A DNA stretch of 64,000 bases from positions 31,001 to 95,000 of the forward strand of contig JAWQFJ010028907.1 in assembly GCA_034096865.1 (NCBI GenBank), read 5' to 3'. This document shows positions 1-17,697 of the stretch, piece after piece (the first letter of the stretch is position 1; each line of letters begins with the position of its first letter). The notes beneath the pieces were generated by a model. The model was given only the letters and a program-made list of their open reading frames with translations, did not search any database and had not been told where the DNA came from. Source of the stretch: Theodoxus fluviatilis. Lineage: Eukaryota > Mollusca > Gastropoda > Cycloneritida > Neritidae. The position numbers and the translations under genes were made by a program.

Positions 1-684
1 AATACATGTGGCCTTGACCCAAGGTCAAGGTCATTTAAGGTCATGCAACACAAAGCTGTTAATTCAAGACATAGGAAGCACAATGGTGCTTATTGGCACT
101 TTCTACCATGAGATATGGTCACTTTTAGTGGTTCACTACCCCATTTTGGTCACATTTCATAAGGGTCAAAGTGACCTTGACCTTGAGGATATGTGACCAA
201 ATGTGCCTCATGATGAAAGTATAACATGTGCCCCATATAATTTATAAGTTTGAAACAGTTATCTTCCATAGTTCAATGTCAAGGTTACTTCAAAATATGT
301 ATACAATCCAACTTTAAAGAGCTCCTGTGACCTAGACCTTGAAGCAAGGTCAACCAAACTGGTATAAAAAATAGGGCTTACTTTGCCCTATATACCATGT
401 ATAGGTGAGGTATCCAATCTCAAAAACTTCAGAGAAAATTGAGAAAAAGTGAAAAATGGCTGTTTTTTAGACAACATTTATGGCCCCTGCGACCTTGACC
501 TTGAAGCAAGGTCAAGTCACTATGTATGTTTTTTGAGGCCTTGTCATCATACACCATCATGCCAAATTGGGTGTTGATAGACTTAATAGTCTCCGAGAAA
601 AATCCAACGTTAAAGTTTAAAACGGACGCCCGGACGGACGAAACGGGTGAGTACATAGACTCACTTTTGCTTCGCATGTGAGTC
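1..684 (+). mobile_element. AGGTCA-rich interspersed element, copy 1 (cut by window edge)
   Basis: The same sequence recurs in the same orientation at about 16508-17185 with high identity, so this is a dispersed element. It is packed with extended nuclear-receptor half-sites (TCAAGGTCA and its complement TGACCTTGA). The right end reads GCATGTGAGTC at about 674-684, matching the inverted GACTCACATGC at the left end of the fuller copy. No protein coding potential is seen, so it is probably a non-autonomous DNA element. Confidence 0.7.
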
Positions 685-1240
685 AAAAAAGTTGGCATTA
701 TCACAGCAGAATCTGATTTAATTTCAGATTTCACGAGAGATTACAATTTATCCATAACCAACATGTCATTCTAAGAGATGACAATGAAAGCAGACTTCTT
801 GTTAGCTGTGTTCCAAGGTTGTAAACTATCCACTTCACCAGTCTCATCATTCTGCTATGTAATCCACGCCAAACAAGGAAGGAGGTATTGGGAGCACATG
901 AAACAGCAACGGAGACCCCCCCTAAAAAGGGGGAGAATTTAGTTACTTCCCTGAGCGTACACACATGGGGAAAGGTTACTTTGAAATCAAGCTCACAATA
1001 AACCTTCTGACAATGAGCAGATCACAGCCACCGCTGTGGAAAGACTAGCAGAACTTGACATTGGGATTCGGGTCATCCAGGCAAGTAAGACCCAAACAGC
1101 AGCCGCTGACACAGGGCAGTGAAGACAGGAGAAGACAACACAGACCATTAGCTCAGCTGGTAGAGCATTTCGGGGGATAACTAAAAGGTCCCACGGAGGG
1201 CTTCAGCTCTCTATATGTGAAACTAAGAGAAAGGGGTTGG
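685..1240. other. Rab14 intron, with a tRNA-like motif near 1142-1170
   Basis: No coding exon is seen here; the next Rab14 exon (with the guanine-specificity NKAD motif) must lie left of the window. At about 1145-1164 the plus strand reads TTAGCTCAGCTGGTAGAGCA, a good Pol III A-box and D-arm. The sequence after it does not fold as a tRNA and lacks a clean B-box, so it is more likely a tRNA-derived SINE head or tRNA relic than a functional tRNA. Confidence 0.4.
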
Positions 1241-1247
1241 CACTCAC

Positions 1248-6842
<5,595 letters not shown>

Positions 6843-6862
6843 CTGCAATGGAGAGAAAGCAA

Positions 6863-7150
6863 GAATGAGTGGATGGGTTAATGAATGAATGAACGAATGA
6901 ATGAATGAATGAATGAATGAATGAATGAATGAATGAATGAATGAATGAATGAATGAATGAATGAATGAATGAATGAATGATAGTGAGTGAATGAATGAAT
7001 GATAGTGAATGAATGAATAAATGATAGTGAATGAATGCATGAATGAATAAATAAATGAATGAATGGTAATGAATGAATGAATGAATGAATGAATGAATGA
7101 ATGAATGAATGAATGAATGAATGAATGAATGAATGAATGAATGAATGAGG
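6863..7150. repeat. (GAAT)n tetranucleotide array
   Basis: About 290 bp of GAAT units with a few GATAGT interruptions, just upstream (on the minus strand) of the Rab14 exon acceptor. The Ser-Phe-Ile-His open frames on minus are repeat artefacts. Confidence 0.95.
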
Positions 7151-7554
7151 AAATGACTAAACACATGGCAAAGTGAAAGACCACTGAAGTAGTAAAGCAT
7201 ATGAATGAAGTCATTTGAGAGCACATCATGCTTCTAGATTTGGACACAGTTATCAGTCTTTAACATAATATCTAAAACCATTTTCTTTTTTCGTTTTTTC
7301 CTCTTCAAGACTTGCAATAAAGGTGGAACATCCATGATGCACCTTCCTCTCTGTGTGACTGTTGGTTCAACGTCTACGATGTGCCAAAAGAAGAAAAAAT
7401 TCATCATAAAAGGAGTTTCCTCGACACCACCTATACTATTGATACTTAGATCACCAGCTCCTGGCAGCCCCATATCCAGTAGTCTCCCCTCCTGCATGAG
7501 TGATAGACAGCTCGCTCCTCAACCTCTGCTCGCCTACTGAAACCCTGTCTTTTG

Positions 7555-7700
7555 ACAGGCGGATATAGGCAAGCAAGCTTTGGCGTTTGATTATGTGCAA
7601 GGTGCAGTGCCATGGTTCAATCCCTGGGTCGGGAGAAATTTGGATGATCAATTTCTTCCCATTTTACAAAAGGAGAGCCTCTAGTCTCTCCTGGGCCAAC
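7555..7700 (+). mobile_element. Possible tRNA-derived SINE fragment
   Basis: A B-box-like GGTTCAATCCC at about 7615-7625 is followed by GGGTCGGGAGAAATTTGG. The A-box is not convincing, so this is a tentative SINE body call. Confidence 0.3.
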
Positions 7701-7978
7701 TCCAAACTTTCTCAGCTACGTCCACCACACGGTGCACATCCCACATCCCATACACTACGGACTTCATCAAACCACCAAGGAGAAATAGGTCAGATATGTG
7801 ACTCTCCATCGCTAAATGAGTCGGTTGCGCAGTCGAGTCATTTTGCGCAAACCGCCCACAAAGAGGTGGGGGTTGTAGTGGTCGACTTCGAGATTTTGGT
7901 GTTTTTTTTGCTTCTCTAATCCCTTCTTCATTGTATGAGTAAGTTTCGTGTTTGAAATCAACATGTAAGTATATGGGT

Positions 7979-10145
7979 CTTTCCAAAAAGCTGGGTTGCT
8001 ACACAGGTGTAATGGGGAAAACCCTTTTTGAACTCCAAAACAACTCTTTTTCTCAATGTTATGGGTGTAAACCTCCCCCAAAATGATTTCAGAAATAGTA
8101 TTGATAACTTCACATTTATAGATTATCAGTGCATTTCAAATATTTGGCCCAAAAGTCGAAAAGTGGTTCAGAAGAAGGTCACGTGTTGTGACATGCTAGA
8201 TATGCATTTAGTTGGGCATAGATGGCTCATTCTCTGGAAAGGTACACAAGGAGGGGTTACGTCCTTAAATTGGTCAGACCAAAAGTATTACACTATAAGA
8301 CCCAAATCTATTCAAGTAGACAAACAAAAGACATATTAAAGAAACACCATGAGCAATGGGAAAAGGCTGAGTGTAAAATTTGAGCTTTTATCGCTAGTTG
8401 TGTTGACAAAATGTGCCGATTTCAGCTGGCCAGTTTGTTACACGGAAAAACGAGAACTTTTCAGATAACAATTGCAACTGGATTTTCCTGTTAAATTTCA
8501 AAAAGAACGGTTGTATTTTAATCTATAACACACATACTTGACAATTACAGATCACGTTTGTAACAATTTTGCACTTTTGTGAAACAATTAGGGATTTAAT
8601 TTTGCTGACTTGTTCGTAACATGTCGTGTCCGATCGAAGGTTTTGTAAATATACTCGGCGGAAGAATATTAAGCAAACGAATTGACCCAATTCCATGTCC
8701 ATTCAAAAACAGAATGTTTGAGAGAGTCATATTTGATAGAAAACACAATTTATGAAGGGAAACTTGCTAGATGTGAGATGAAATTGCGTCATTTCTGAAT
8801 TTGTGTCCACAAAATGCGTTACGACACAGCAATCAACTGGACTACATTTTTCAAGGCAAACTAGTCCTGCAAGGGGAATAACTGCAAAGGTCCTACGCGG
8901 AAGGACATACTGAGTGATCCCTGTGTGGTTTTCACAAACTGCGTGTTCGCGGAAAGCAGTACTGTAAACTCAAATATGTGGTGTCCGCTTCGTTCGTCAG
9001 TGTTACGAACTAGAAATGCCCGCCATTTCTTCCAGTGTGCTAGCTGAAGATCGCCTACGATGGAAATTTCAGGATTTTAGTAATGTTTCTCATCGTTAAA
9101 TGTGAAACTTTATTCCTTTTTTAATCCTTAGTTGTGCTTACCGATTGTTGTTGACTAAGTTTGTGAGGTGAAAATAGATCGAAAACCGGTTCGATCCGTC
9201 AAACGGAAACATTTCTTTGAAAATGTGTGGTTTCTTGTGAAATTAAACATAAAAGTGGACAGCATTACCCTTCATACCGGACCCAAAATTATTCCTTACC
9301 GTATCTTACAACTTTATTTAAAGTTTTGTTACTAAAATAGCATGTTTTGTCGATCTATTGCTTGTTCTTTCTTGTTCGTAAACAAGACACGATGGAAGTG
9401 TCTTTGTTACAACCTAGAGATTATCCTTGAGATATATTGTTTAAAATTTGTTTTGTTTTTTCCCCTGATGCTTTCATGGTGAAAAGGCTTTCTAGATCTT
9501 TGTTTACTTCTCTCCAATACGCAAGCAATAGTGATGGCACATCAATACTTAAATAACATGTGGATTTTGCTTTTGTTCAACTGGTTTGTAACAAGACACG
9601 ATAAGTAAAGTGTCTAATTTTGTTCCAAATGTCAAGATTAATAAGTTATCTATTGCAAGCTATTTATGATGTGTTTATTAATCGTTTTCAACATGTTTTG
9701 TAAGGAAATTATCTGAAAACCATTATGTTTTGACCACATTTAATATCTGTTTGGCGTCCAGTGTTACAAACTAGAAATGTGGTCAAGCACCTCTTCATAC
9801 CCCATTTACTTAGAAAAAGGCAAAGACCTTGCTCCAGTTTTACTCTAGATGATAGGTCCAAGCATTCTTTTACCTGAATATGTACTTTTAATACAAAAAT
9901 TTGATGAAAAATATTTCACCACCCATGTAACAGATTTGTGTACCTTTCCAGAGAATGAGCCATAAATATTTTTAACCTAAAGTAAGCAAAGCTGCATGTG
10001 TTTTTGGTTCGAGATGGGCAGGTTATCACGGGCTGTCACAGTTGACGCGTTTCACAGTATTCAGTATCAACACTTCCCTTTCCACAACACAAATTGAAAA
10101 ATTTTAAACACAATATTTCTCAAAGTGTGTGTGCTTTTTGGAAAG
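7979..10145. repeat. Nested inverted repeats, possible fold-back element
   Basis: Two inverted pairs are nested: CTTTCCAAAAAGC at 7979-7991 against its complement at 10133-10145, and a 28-bp perfect pair at 8222-8249 and 9936-9963 (core CATTCTCTGGAAAGGTAC). Inside, motifs such as GTTACGAACTAGAAATG (near 9002 and 9765) and AACAAGACACGAT (9384, 9592) recur. No exon is recognised in this stretch. Confidence 0.45.
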
Positions 10146-10699
10146 GCCAGGCTCTTAACTTGATGAAAAAGTAAGTTTAAGAGACAACAAGAACCTCCAC
10201 TGGCAGATGCAGGCTCCGATTCAACCCTACCTTCACATTTAAAAAAAAGTATGTGTTCATAGAAATGCGATGTTTTCTGTCAAGTAAATAAGTCTACAGT
10301 CTGTATTACTTGTTGTAAAACATGTGGGATGTATCTGTGAAGAAAACTAAAGAAAGAAAAATGAACATTCCAAGATATAGATGAAGTGCTGATGTGGAGA
10401 TGATTGACAAGCGAGATTTCAGATCTAGAAAGAGAAATTAAGTTCACTCACAAACAAAAAAGTTGAGATGAATCAATTTCAACACATTTTATTGTTAGCC
10501 TGTAATGCCCAGAACATATGTAATCCAAAAGCATTGAAAAAAAAGTCATTTAGTACAAGTAGCACAGCAGAAACTATCCCTACCCCCTAAATGTTGAATG
10601 GGGTCGTGAGCCGACTTTTATGAAATTTTCAAGACATAATAGAAAATACATGTTTTTCAATAAAACAACTCTAACAGAAACATCAACAGAGAGCTACAA

Positions 10700-11720
10700 T
10701 TGTCCTTTTAACATAAAACCATGATAGTGGATTCCAAATTATTATTTCAAACATGCATAAAACATAATAAAGTGCTCAAGTGAGTACGCCAGTCAGCACT
10801 TATGTTCAAGAAACACAAATGACCACATTCTCAATGCAATCTTATTTAAAAAATAATGTAAATTGGAAACAAAAGAACAGTTTTGATCATATAGGAAAAA
10901 AAGTGACACTACTGTGTGGCTACGGCAAGATTTCCACTTTGGCTTCAGATAAGTCTTTCAAGTCAGGGAAAAACAAAACACTGGGAACCCACATTTTCTC
11001 ATGAATTGTCCTTATTATATAAAATCATGATAGTGGATTCCAAATTATTACTTCTACCATGCATAAAACATAATTAAGTGCCCAAGTGAGTACGCCAGGG
11101 TCAGCACTTATGTTCAAGAAACACAAATGATCACATTTTCAATACAATCTTAATCCAAAGTAATGAAAATTGGAAACAAAAGAATGGTTTTGATCAGATA
11201 GGAAAAATTACTATCTAAATAACAAAAATCATGTACATTGGAAACAAAAGAAAAAAGTACTATCTAAATAAAAAATCATGTACATTGGAAACCCAAGACA
11301 GTTTTGATCAGATGGGGAAAAAAGTGACACTACCTGTTGTCATGGGGTCCATATAAAACGTGCACCGGCGCTATCGGCGACTATCGCCGTATCGGCGACT
11401 ACCGGCGACTATCGGCCGCCAGCTAAAGTTGAAACATAGTGGCTAGCTTATACTTATAGAACTCGTACTTACGTCAAATCGCCGTAGTTTGATGTTTAAT
11501 TCGTCCGCTGAACGTTGCCAAGACTAATGCGATCGCCGTAGTTTGACCCGATAGCGCCGGTGCACGTTTTATATAGACCCGTTGTCATGTGTGGCTACGG
11601 CAAGATTACCACTTTGGCTTCAGATAAGTCCTTCAAGTCAGGGAAAAACAAAACACTTCCCACATTTTCTCATGAATTGTCCTTATTATATAAAATCATG
11701 ATAGTGGATTCCAAATTATT
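10700..11720 (+). repeat. Tandem duplication of about 310 bp, third copy partial
   Basis: The sequence around CATGATAGTGGATTCCAAAT recurs near 10722, 11027 and 11697. The AAAGTGACACTAC...GTGGCTACGGCAAGAT segment recurs at about 10900 and 11320-11600. The second copy is interrupted by a 236-bp MITE. Confidence 0.7.
11345..11580. mobile_element. Mutator-type MITE, 236 bp, 9-bp target duplication
   Basis: The left terminus GGGTCCATATAAAACGTGCA continues through CCGGCGCTATCGG. The right terminus is its inverse with one mismatch, giving about 33-bp TIRs. GTTGTCATG flanks both sides (11336-11344 and 11581-11589). Inside is a run of GGCGACTATCG variants. There is no coding capacity. The TIR plus 9-bp duplication points to a MULE-type non-autonomous element. 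Confidence 0.85.
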
Positions 11721-11721
11721 A

Positions 11722-12763
11722 CTGACAAAGTAACGCCGGTAAAAACCTGCCACTGAAAGTCCGTCTTGGAAAGTAACGTCGGTCAACTATGCGCATTCCC
11801 TTTCCGTCTGTGACAATAACGTCGGTATATTCGATCAGAAACTGGCATGAAACTATTTCATTACAAATGAGGCAAAGTTGAGACTGAAATATTTCAAACT
11901 GGGAACGAAGCCAACTAGAAAAACAACTATCTTGGGCAGTAAAATTCCGAAAATGCACGATTATTGGCAAAATATCAGCTTCAAGCTCTGTGCCAGTGTG
12001 GTCGTTATCACGGTCGTTACCGGACGGACATCAGAAAAAGACGATTCGGCAAATAAAATTGCCTTCTACGATCAAAAGAACACGTGTGGCTGCCAGATTC
12101 AAACATAATGAATGCCGGAAGAGGTTTTTCTGGGATACGTGACGTCAAGATAAATGGCGGACAGAACGATTATTTATATATCGGTCGTTACGAGATCCAG
12201 ACGGACACACAATCTCGTAATCGAAAAGTCTAAATTATAAGTGTTTATAGGCGTTTTACTTTGAAAATAAACGTTGTATGAACAATAGAACAATAATAAT
12301 TAATGTTCATAATGTTTTGGTAGAATAACAAAGAAGCAAATCCGACTCCTAGCAGTTGTTTTATATTTTGTCTTCAGTCGGATTTTGCAGACGGAACACA
12401 CGCGAAATATCGAGTATTTTTCTTGGAACGATTTCTTGGTGAAATATGTAACACAATTTCATGGTGATGATCACAAATTCATCACACATGTTTTTAATTG
12501 AATTTTTCATACGATCGTTGTAAACTTAAAAAAAATTAATGTGATTTTTGAATGTGGACATGAATGCAGGAAGTCGAAGAGGGAAATGGCGTCAGTCCAG
12601 ATCGTAACGACCGGAGACAAATAAATAAATCAAACACGCACATTTTTCGCTTAAAACAAGCAAAACTGTGTTTTTTATATCTTTATTGAATAAACATGCA
12701 ACACAAATTCTAACATTATTGCAAAACCACACACAAGCAAAAATATTGGTAGTGACTTTGTCA
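11722..12763. other. CGTTAC-rich stretch, possible old element
   Basis: TGACAAAGT occurs at about 11723-11731 and as its inverse ACTTTGTCA at about 12753-12761. Motifs of the form TAACG(T/C)CGGT or TCGTTAC recur at 11733, 11774, 11818, 12002, 12014, 12184 and 12604. No exon is seen. Confidence 0.3.
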
Positions 12764-12886
12764 AGTTATCTTCGATCCTGAATACTGTGAAACATGCCAG
12801 TTGTGTTCTATTCAGATACCAGAGCTAATTCATATGAGAATCAATGAAAGAGGATGAGGATATGACAACCACAAGAAAGCACTTAC

Positions 12887-12940
12887 CATACTCCCTGAGG
12901 AAGGCACCAAGCTCCATCAGGAAATTGTCATCCCCCTCTC
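12887..12940 (-). CDS. FAM98: FAM98 coding exon 3
   Basis: The exon is 54 nt with acceptor CAGTTCCAG and donor GTAAGTGC. It encodes GEGDDNFLMELGAFLREY plus one base. Phase is compatible with exon 2 (phase 1 in) and it leaves in phase 1. A 39-bp tandem repeat starts 20 bp upstream of its acceptor. Confidence 0.82.
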
Positions 12941-15900
12941 CTGGAACTGAACACAAAACACCAGTCATCGAGTAAGTCTCAGTACCACACACCTCATTGC
13001 CAGTCATCGAGTAAGTCTCAGTACCACACACCTCATTGCCAGTCATCGAGTAAGTCTCAGCACCACACACCTCATTGCCAGTCATCGAGTAAGTCTCAGT
13101 ACCGCACACCTCATTGCCAGTATAAATCAAATTTCTAAGTCAGAAGTTTTGGGAGACCCATTGTGGCAGTTATGCCTTTTTCCCTATTATTAAGAATGTA
13201 GAAGCCAGCCAGGCCTCAAATAAAATTTAGTTGTTAGAAGACCAGCCATGCCTTTGGAGTAATTTGATGTGGTGAAAAAAAAGTGGACAGCGCCAAATGA
13301 GGATGATTTGACTGACAAAACTTTGACACTGATTACGTCATACAGTTCTTGACTGCATAACTTTTTTGAGAGGGGGCAAGATTGGTCTTGGGCATAAGGT
13401 TGGGTGTTGAACGCGGGGGAAAGACTGATTGAATTGAAATGATCCCTGATCTCAGAATGAGGTGATTTGATTCAAGGACGGAATGTCTGACTCCCCCTTA
13501 CCAGACACAACTCTTGGTGGAGACTTTGAGTGTTGAATCGGCACAATGTTGACTGGCACTAGCTACCTACTGTGACAACATCATGCCAATACAGGAAGAA
13601 GAACGGTTGACGTCTGCCCTCCACATCTGAAAGACTCCAGCTCCGAGTCGCCCTGGCCTCCTTTGATGATCCAGGATGATGCTGTCCCAACCCTCCCTTC
13701 TCCCAAGACCCACACCTTGTGTCAGTCCTCACCTCACCTGTTGAACAACAACCGCCAGGGTCAACTGTCCTGACCCCTTCAGCATTCTTGACAATCACAT
13801 TGAATGATTGACATCCTTGATGATTGTTCCGTTGCCATTCTGCTTTGCCTAAAGTCTAGTTATGGATCATGATGAACATTTCCTCTGGAAAGAGTTGCAG
13901 AAAATACTCTAGTGATTCTGCACAAAGTCCGAGTAATATTTGTGAAACAACTGCTGTAATGAAAGAATCATTAGCAAAAATCCTCCACAGTACTGAAATC
14001 ATCATCTGTTGCAGGAGTGAAAATATCATACCCACAGGTCGACAGAGTGGAAGTATTTAACCCACAGGTCCAATAAATCACTTCTGTGGGCACAGGAAAC
14101 TGTTACATCTTGCTGAGCCGACTCTTCGAGTCTAATGCATCTAGATCGAACCTTTTAGATAAAAAATGAATCACTGCCTCAACCATAGTCGGCATTATCA
14201 TCTGCTATCTTTGCAATAGAGAGCGCCACAAAAAATTGAGCGAAAAAGTCAAATAACTCAGTAGAAATTGATCGAAATCTGTTTTAAAAATTCACCAAGA
14301 CTCACTAACCAAACGGATGTAGTGCAGTAATTTCCTTCAGTCAAAGAGAGATTTCCATCAGAGTAATCTCCCTTGGTTTTGTAGGTACGAATCACGCACG
14401 GTTACAAGCGGCATAGGATTTAGCCTCAGGGGCGGTAAGGAGCAGCACAGGACATTAAGAGTTAAAGATGAACAATAAGGTATGATCTACTATATTTGAA
14501 GACATTTACCCTCATGATTTATTAAGGCATCATCATACATACACACATACATACATACGTATACATGCATGCATGCATACAGACATACATATCAAATCGA
14601 CTTTATTCTCGAAAAAATACACACTTCGGTGCACTGAGAATATCACATCAAAATAGACAAGGAAATGAAATATCCAAGAGACTGCAGAAACCATCACGCG
14701 AAATCCAAACAAGAAGAGACGCGTCACAGCACCATAATTGCGCGCGATATGGAGAGGCTCATGGTTATCGGTCCCAGATACAGTGGGCTATCGGCAGTTA
14801 AGAGCTTCACAAAATTATCATGGCACCATGTCTCGATGTCTAACACAGAGCAGTTTGGTTGCAATCTCCCTATTGTCCCGGGAGGTATCAGTAAGCCTTA
14901 CAGCCGACAGGCACATAGTTCACACACAGGCATGCGACTGTCAATATTGCAAGTCCTGAAGTAACGTATTGTGAGACAAGTCTCATGGTAGCACTTTGCT
15001 GCATCTCTGTTTCCAGGCGATGAGTGATCCAATCATTGCACTGACAGAGGCATATTTGGCGATGCTTCCTGCCTTGCGTCTAGGTATGCCACCGAGGAGC
15101 AGACCGCTGACAAATCGGGTGTGAACACTTCCCAGCGACCCTACCAGCAGCACATAAATCCTGCTGTGGAAGCCAAGTTTCTGTATCTCCAAGCACAGCG
15201 GAATATACTTGTCAAACTTGGCTTGATAACAGTTATCAAGAAAGGCGTCAAACGGTACTGACACCTTGATGGCTGCAGATCTTTTCCACAGTGCTAATCA
15301 CACAGATGTCTGGCTTTATGTGATTAACATCACTGAATGGTGGCTAGGGGGTCACCCGTGAAAGGGGAGTTAGTCACAATTTGATTGGTCAGCACAACAG
15401 CGTGAGGGTTGGCTTCCCGTACAGCACGATTCACTATCTCCACCACCCTGTTGTGTCTTTTCTGGATCGTGCTTTTCCTTTCTTTGTATCCATTCAGGAG
15501 ATGACTTACTGTCTCAGATGCAAACCCACATCTTGCGCACACTTTGGAGTGGACCGCAGGGTAGTTTATGGGCATTAGGCTGTTGCACTCGACGAGCTGT
15601 AGTCTGGCCTTCGCAACAAACTGCATCAATTTGTCGGTCAGATGTAGGTTTGTGAGATGAGATGACGAAAGGGCGTGGTCAATTCCTGTCGTGCATGCGA
15701 TTCTGCCTTGTGACTCTTTCGCTCTCCAATCTTCAACCATCTGACCGATCAGCTTGCTCTTGAGTGGGGGTGAAGGTACTTGTCGCGTTGGCGAGGCAGA
15801 CTTCTATTTCCTCGTCAGCCTCCACACACAGCACGTAATCATACATACATACATACATACATGCATGTGCACGCAAAGTCTAAAATATTTCTATTTCATC

Positions 15901-17655
15901 CTCTGATATCCTCAAAAATATAGAAATTCAGTCTTTGTCAAAAATACATTTGTGATAACAATACATCAGGACACCAAACCTCTTGAGGATACAGAAATAT
16001 TAACTCAAATGTGCATGACAATTAAAATTTAAAGACCCAATGCACCCAGTTGCTTCCCTGGATACTTGGGGCCACCCTCAGGTGCACTACATGTACTAGC
16101 GCAGGCTCAGAAAACCCAGGAGTTACAGGTTCCAGCTGATGAGGGGGTTGTTGAGCTGCTCCAGCTGTGTAATGTCATCTCTTGTTTGGCAGAGATGACA
16201 TCATATTTCTGATGCAGTCCAGAATGAGCAGGGTGTGTACAGAAAAGCATGCTTCACACAAAATGAAGCCATCATGCATTGGTCTTTTAGTCTAGAGAAA
16301 GTATAATAATAATTTGTTTTCAGAATCAGAACTTGACCTCAAGTTTAAGAAATTGTTGCAGAAAGAAACAAGAAGGGCAAAGCCCATACGACTCACATGC
16401 TTGAACTTGACCTTTATATGACCGTGACCTTCAAGGTCAAGGTCAAACAACAAAACCTACCAATGACATCATACACAAAGAAATGCTTTACACATTTTTC
16501 CTACCAAAATACATGTGACCTTGACCCAAGGTCAAGGTCATCCAAGGTCATGCAACACAAAGCTGTTAATTCAAGACATAGGAAGCACAATGGTGCTTAT
16601 TGGCACTTTCTACCATGAGATATAGTCACTTTTAGTGGTTCACTACCCCATTTTGGTCACATTTCATAAGGGTCAAAGTGACCTTGACCTTGATGATATG
16701 TGAACTAATGTGTCTCATGATGAAAGTATAACATGTGCCCCACATAATTATTAAGTTTGAAACAGTTATCTTCCATAGTTCAGGGTCAAGGTCACTTCAA
16801 AATATGTATACAATCCAACTTTGAAGAGCTCCTGTGACCTTGACCTTGAAGCAAGGTCAACCAAACTGGTATCAAAAGATAGGGCTTGCTTTGACCTATA
16901 TACCACTTGTAGCTAAGGTCGCCATTCTCAATAACGTGGGAGAAAATTGGGAAAATGTGAAAAATGACTTTTTGAGACCACATTTATGGCTCCTGTGACC
17001 AAGGTCAAGTCACTATGTATGTTTTTTGAGGCCTTGTCATCATACACCATCATGCCACATTTGGTGTTGATAGACTTAATAGTCTCCGAGAAAAATCCAA
17101 CGTTTAAGTTTTTTACGCCCGGACGGACGGACGGACGGACGACACGGCTCAGTACATAGACTCACTTTTGCTTCGCATGTGAGTCAAAAACCGAGAGCTG
17201 AAGGATGTGGCCTATCCAGGAACTCACCAGCTATGGCATGGACACTCTCCTCTGTGCCACAGAACTCCCGGAGCTGTGTGACGACCCACTCCACGCACGA
17301 GGTGTAGTCCACAGAGGCAGCACCCTCCTCGATGGCCTTGGCCAACTTCACCTCATCCTGCAGCTCCCCAGAGTAACTGGAACACAAATGCACACAGGAC
17401 TGTGACAGACAACTTTATCAACTATGTTATGAAAAAATATTTATTCACTACAATACAATTCCATCGAACATCTTTAGATTGAAGTCTTGTCAGAAGGTTC
17501 CCTGGCTTTATAACACTAGTACAAACATGTCATTGGTATGTGTTTTGTCTCCTTATTCCAAGCATTTGTTCCCTAAAGGCACCTGGTAAAGTTTCCCAAA
17601 CCATCTATTGACTTATCAGATGTGCATGTGTGTGCATGATCATGACTGTCCATTT

Positions 17656-17697
<42 letters not shown>

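Noticed and set aside
1142..1172. Functional tRNA gene
   Set aside because: Good A-box but no proper anticodon arm, B-box or acceptor pairing.
15330..15740. Host nuclease gene
   Set aside because: The C-x2-C-x7-H plus RHN order is that of RLE LINEs, and the frame is broken and lacks the fourth zinc ligand.
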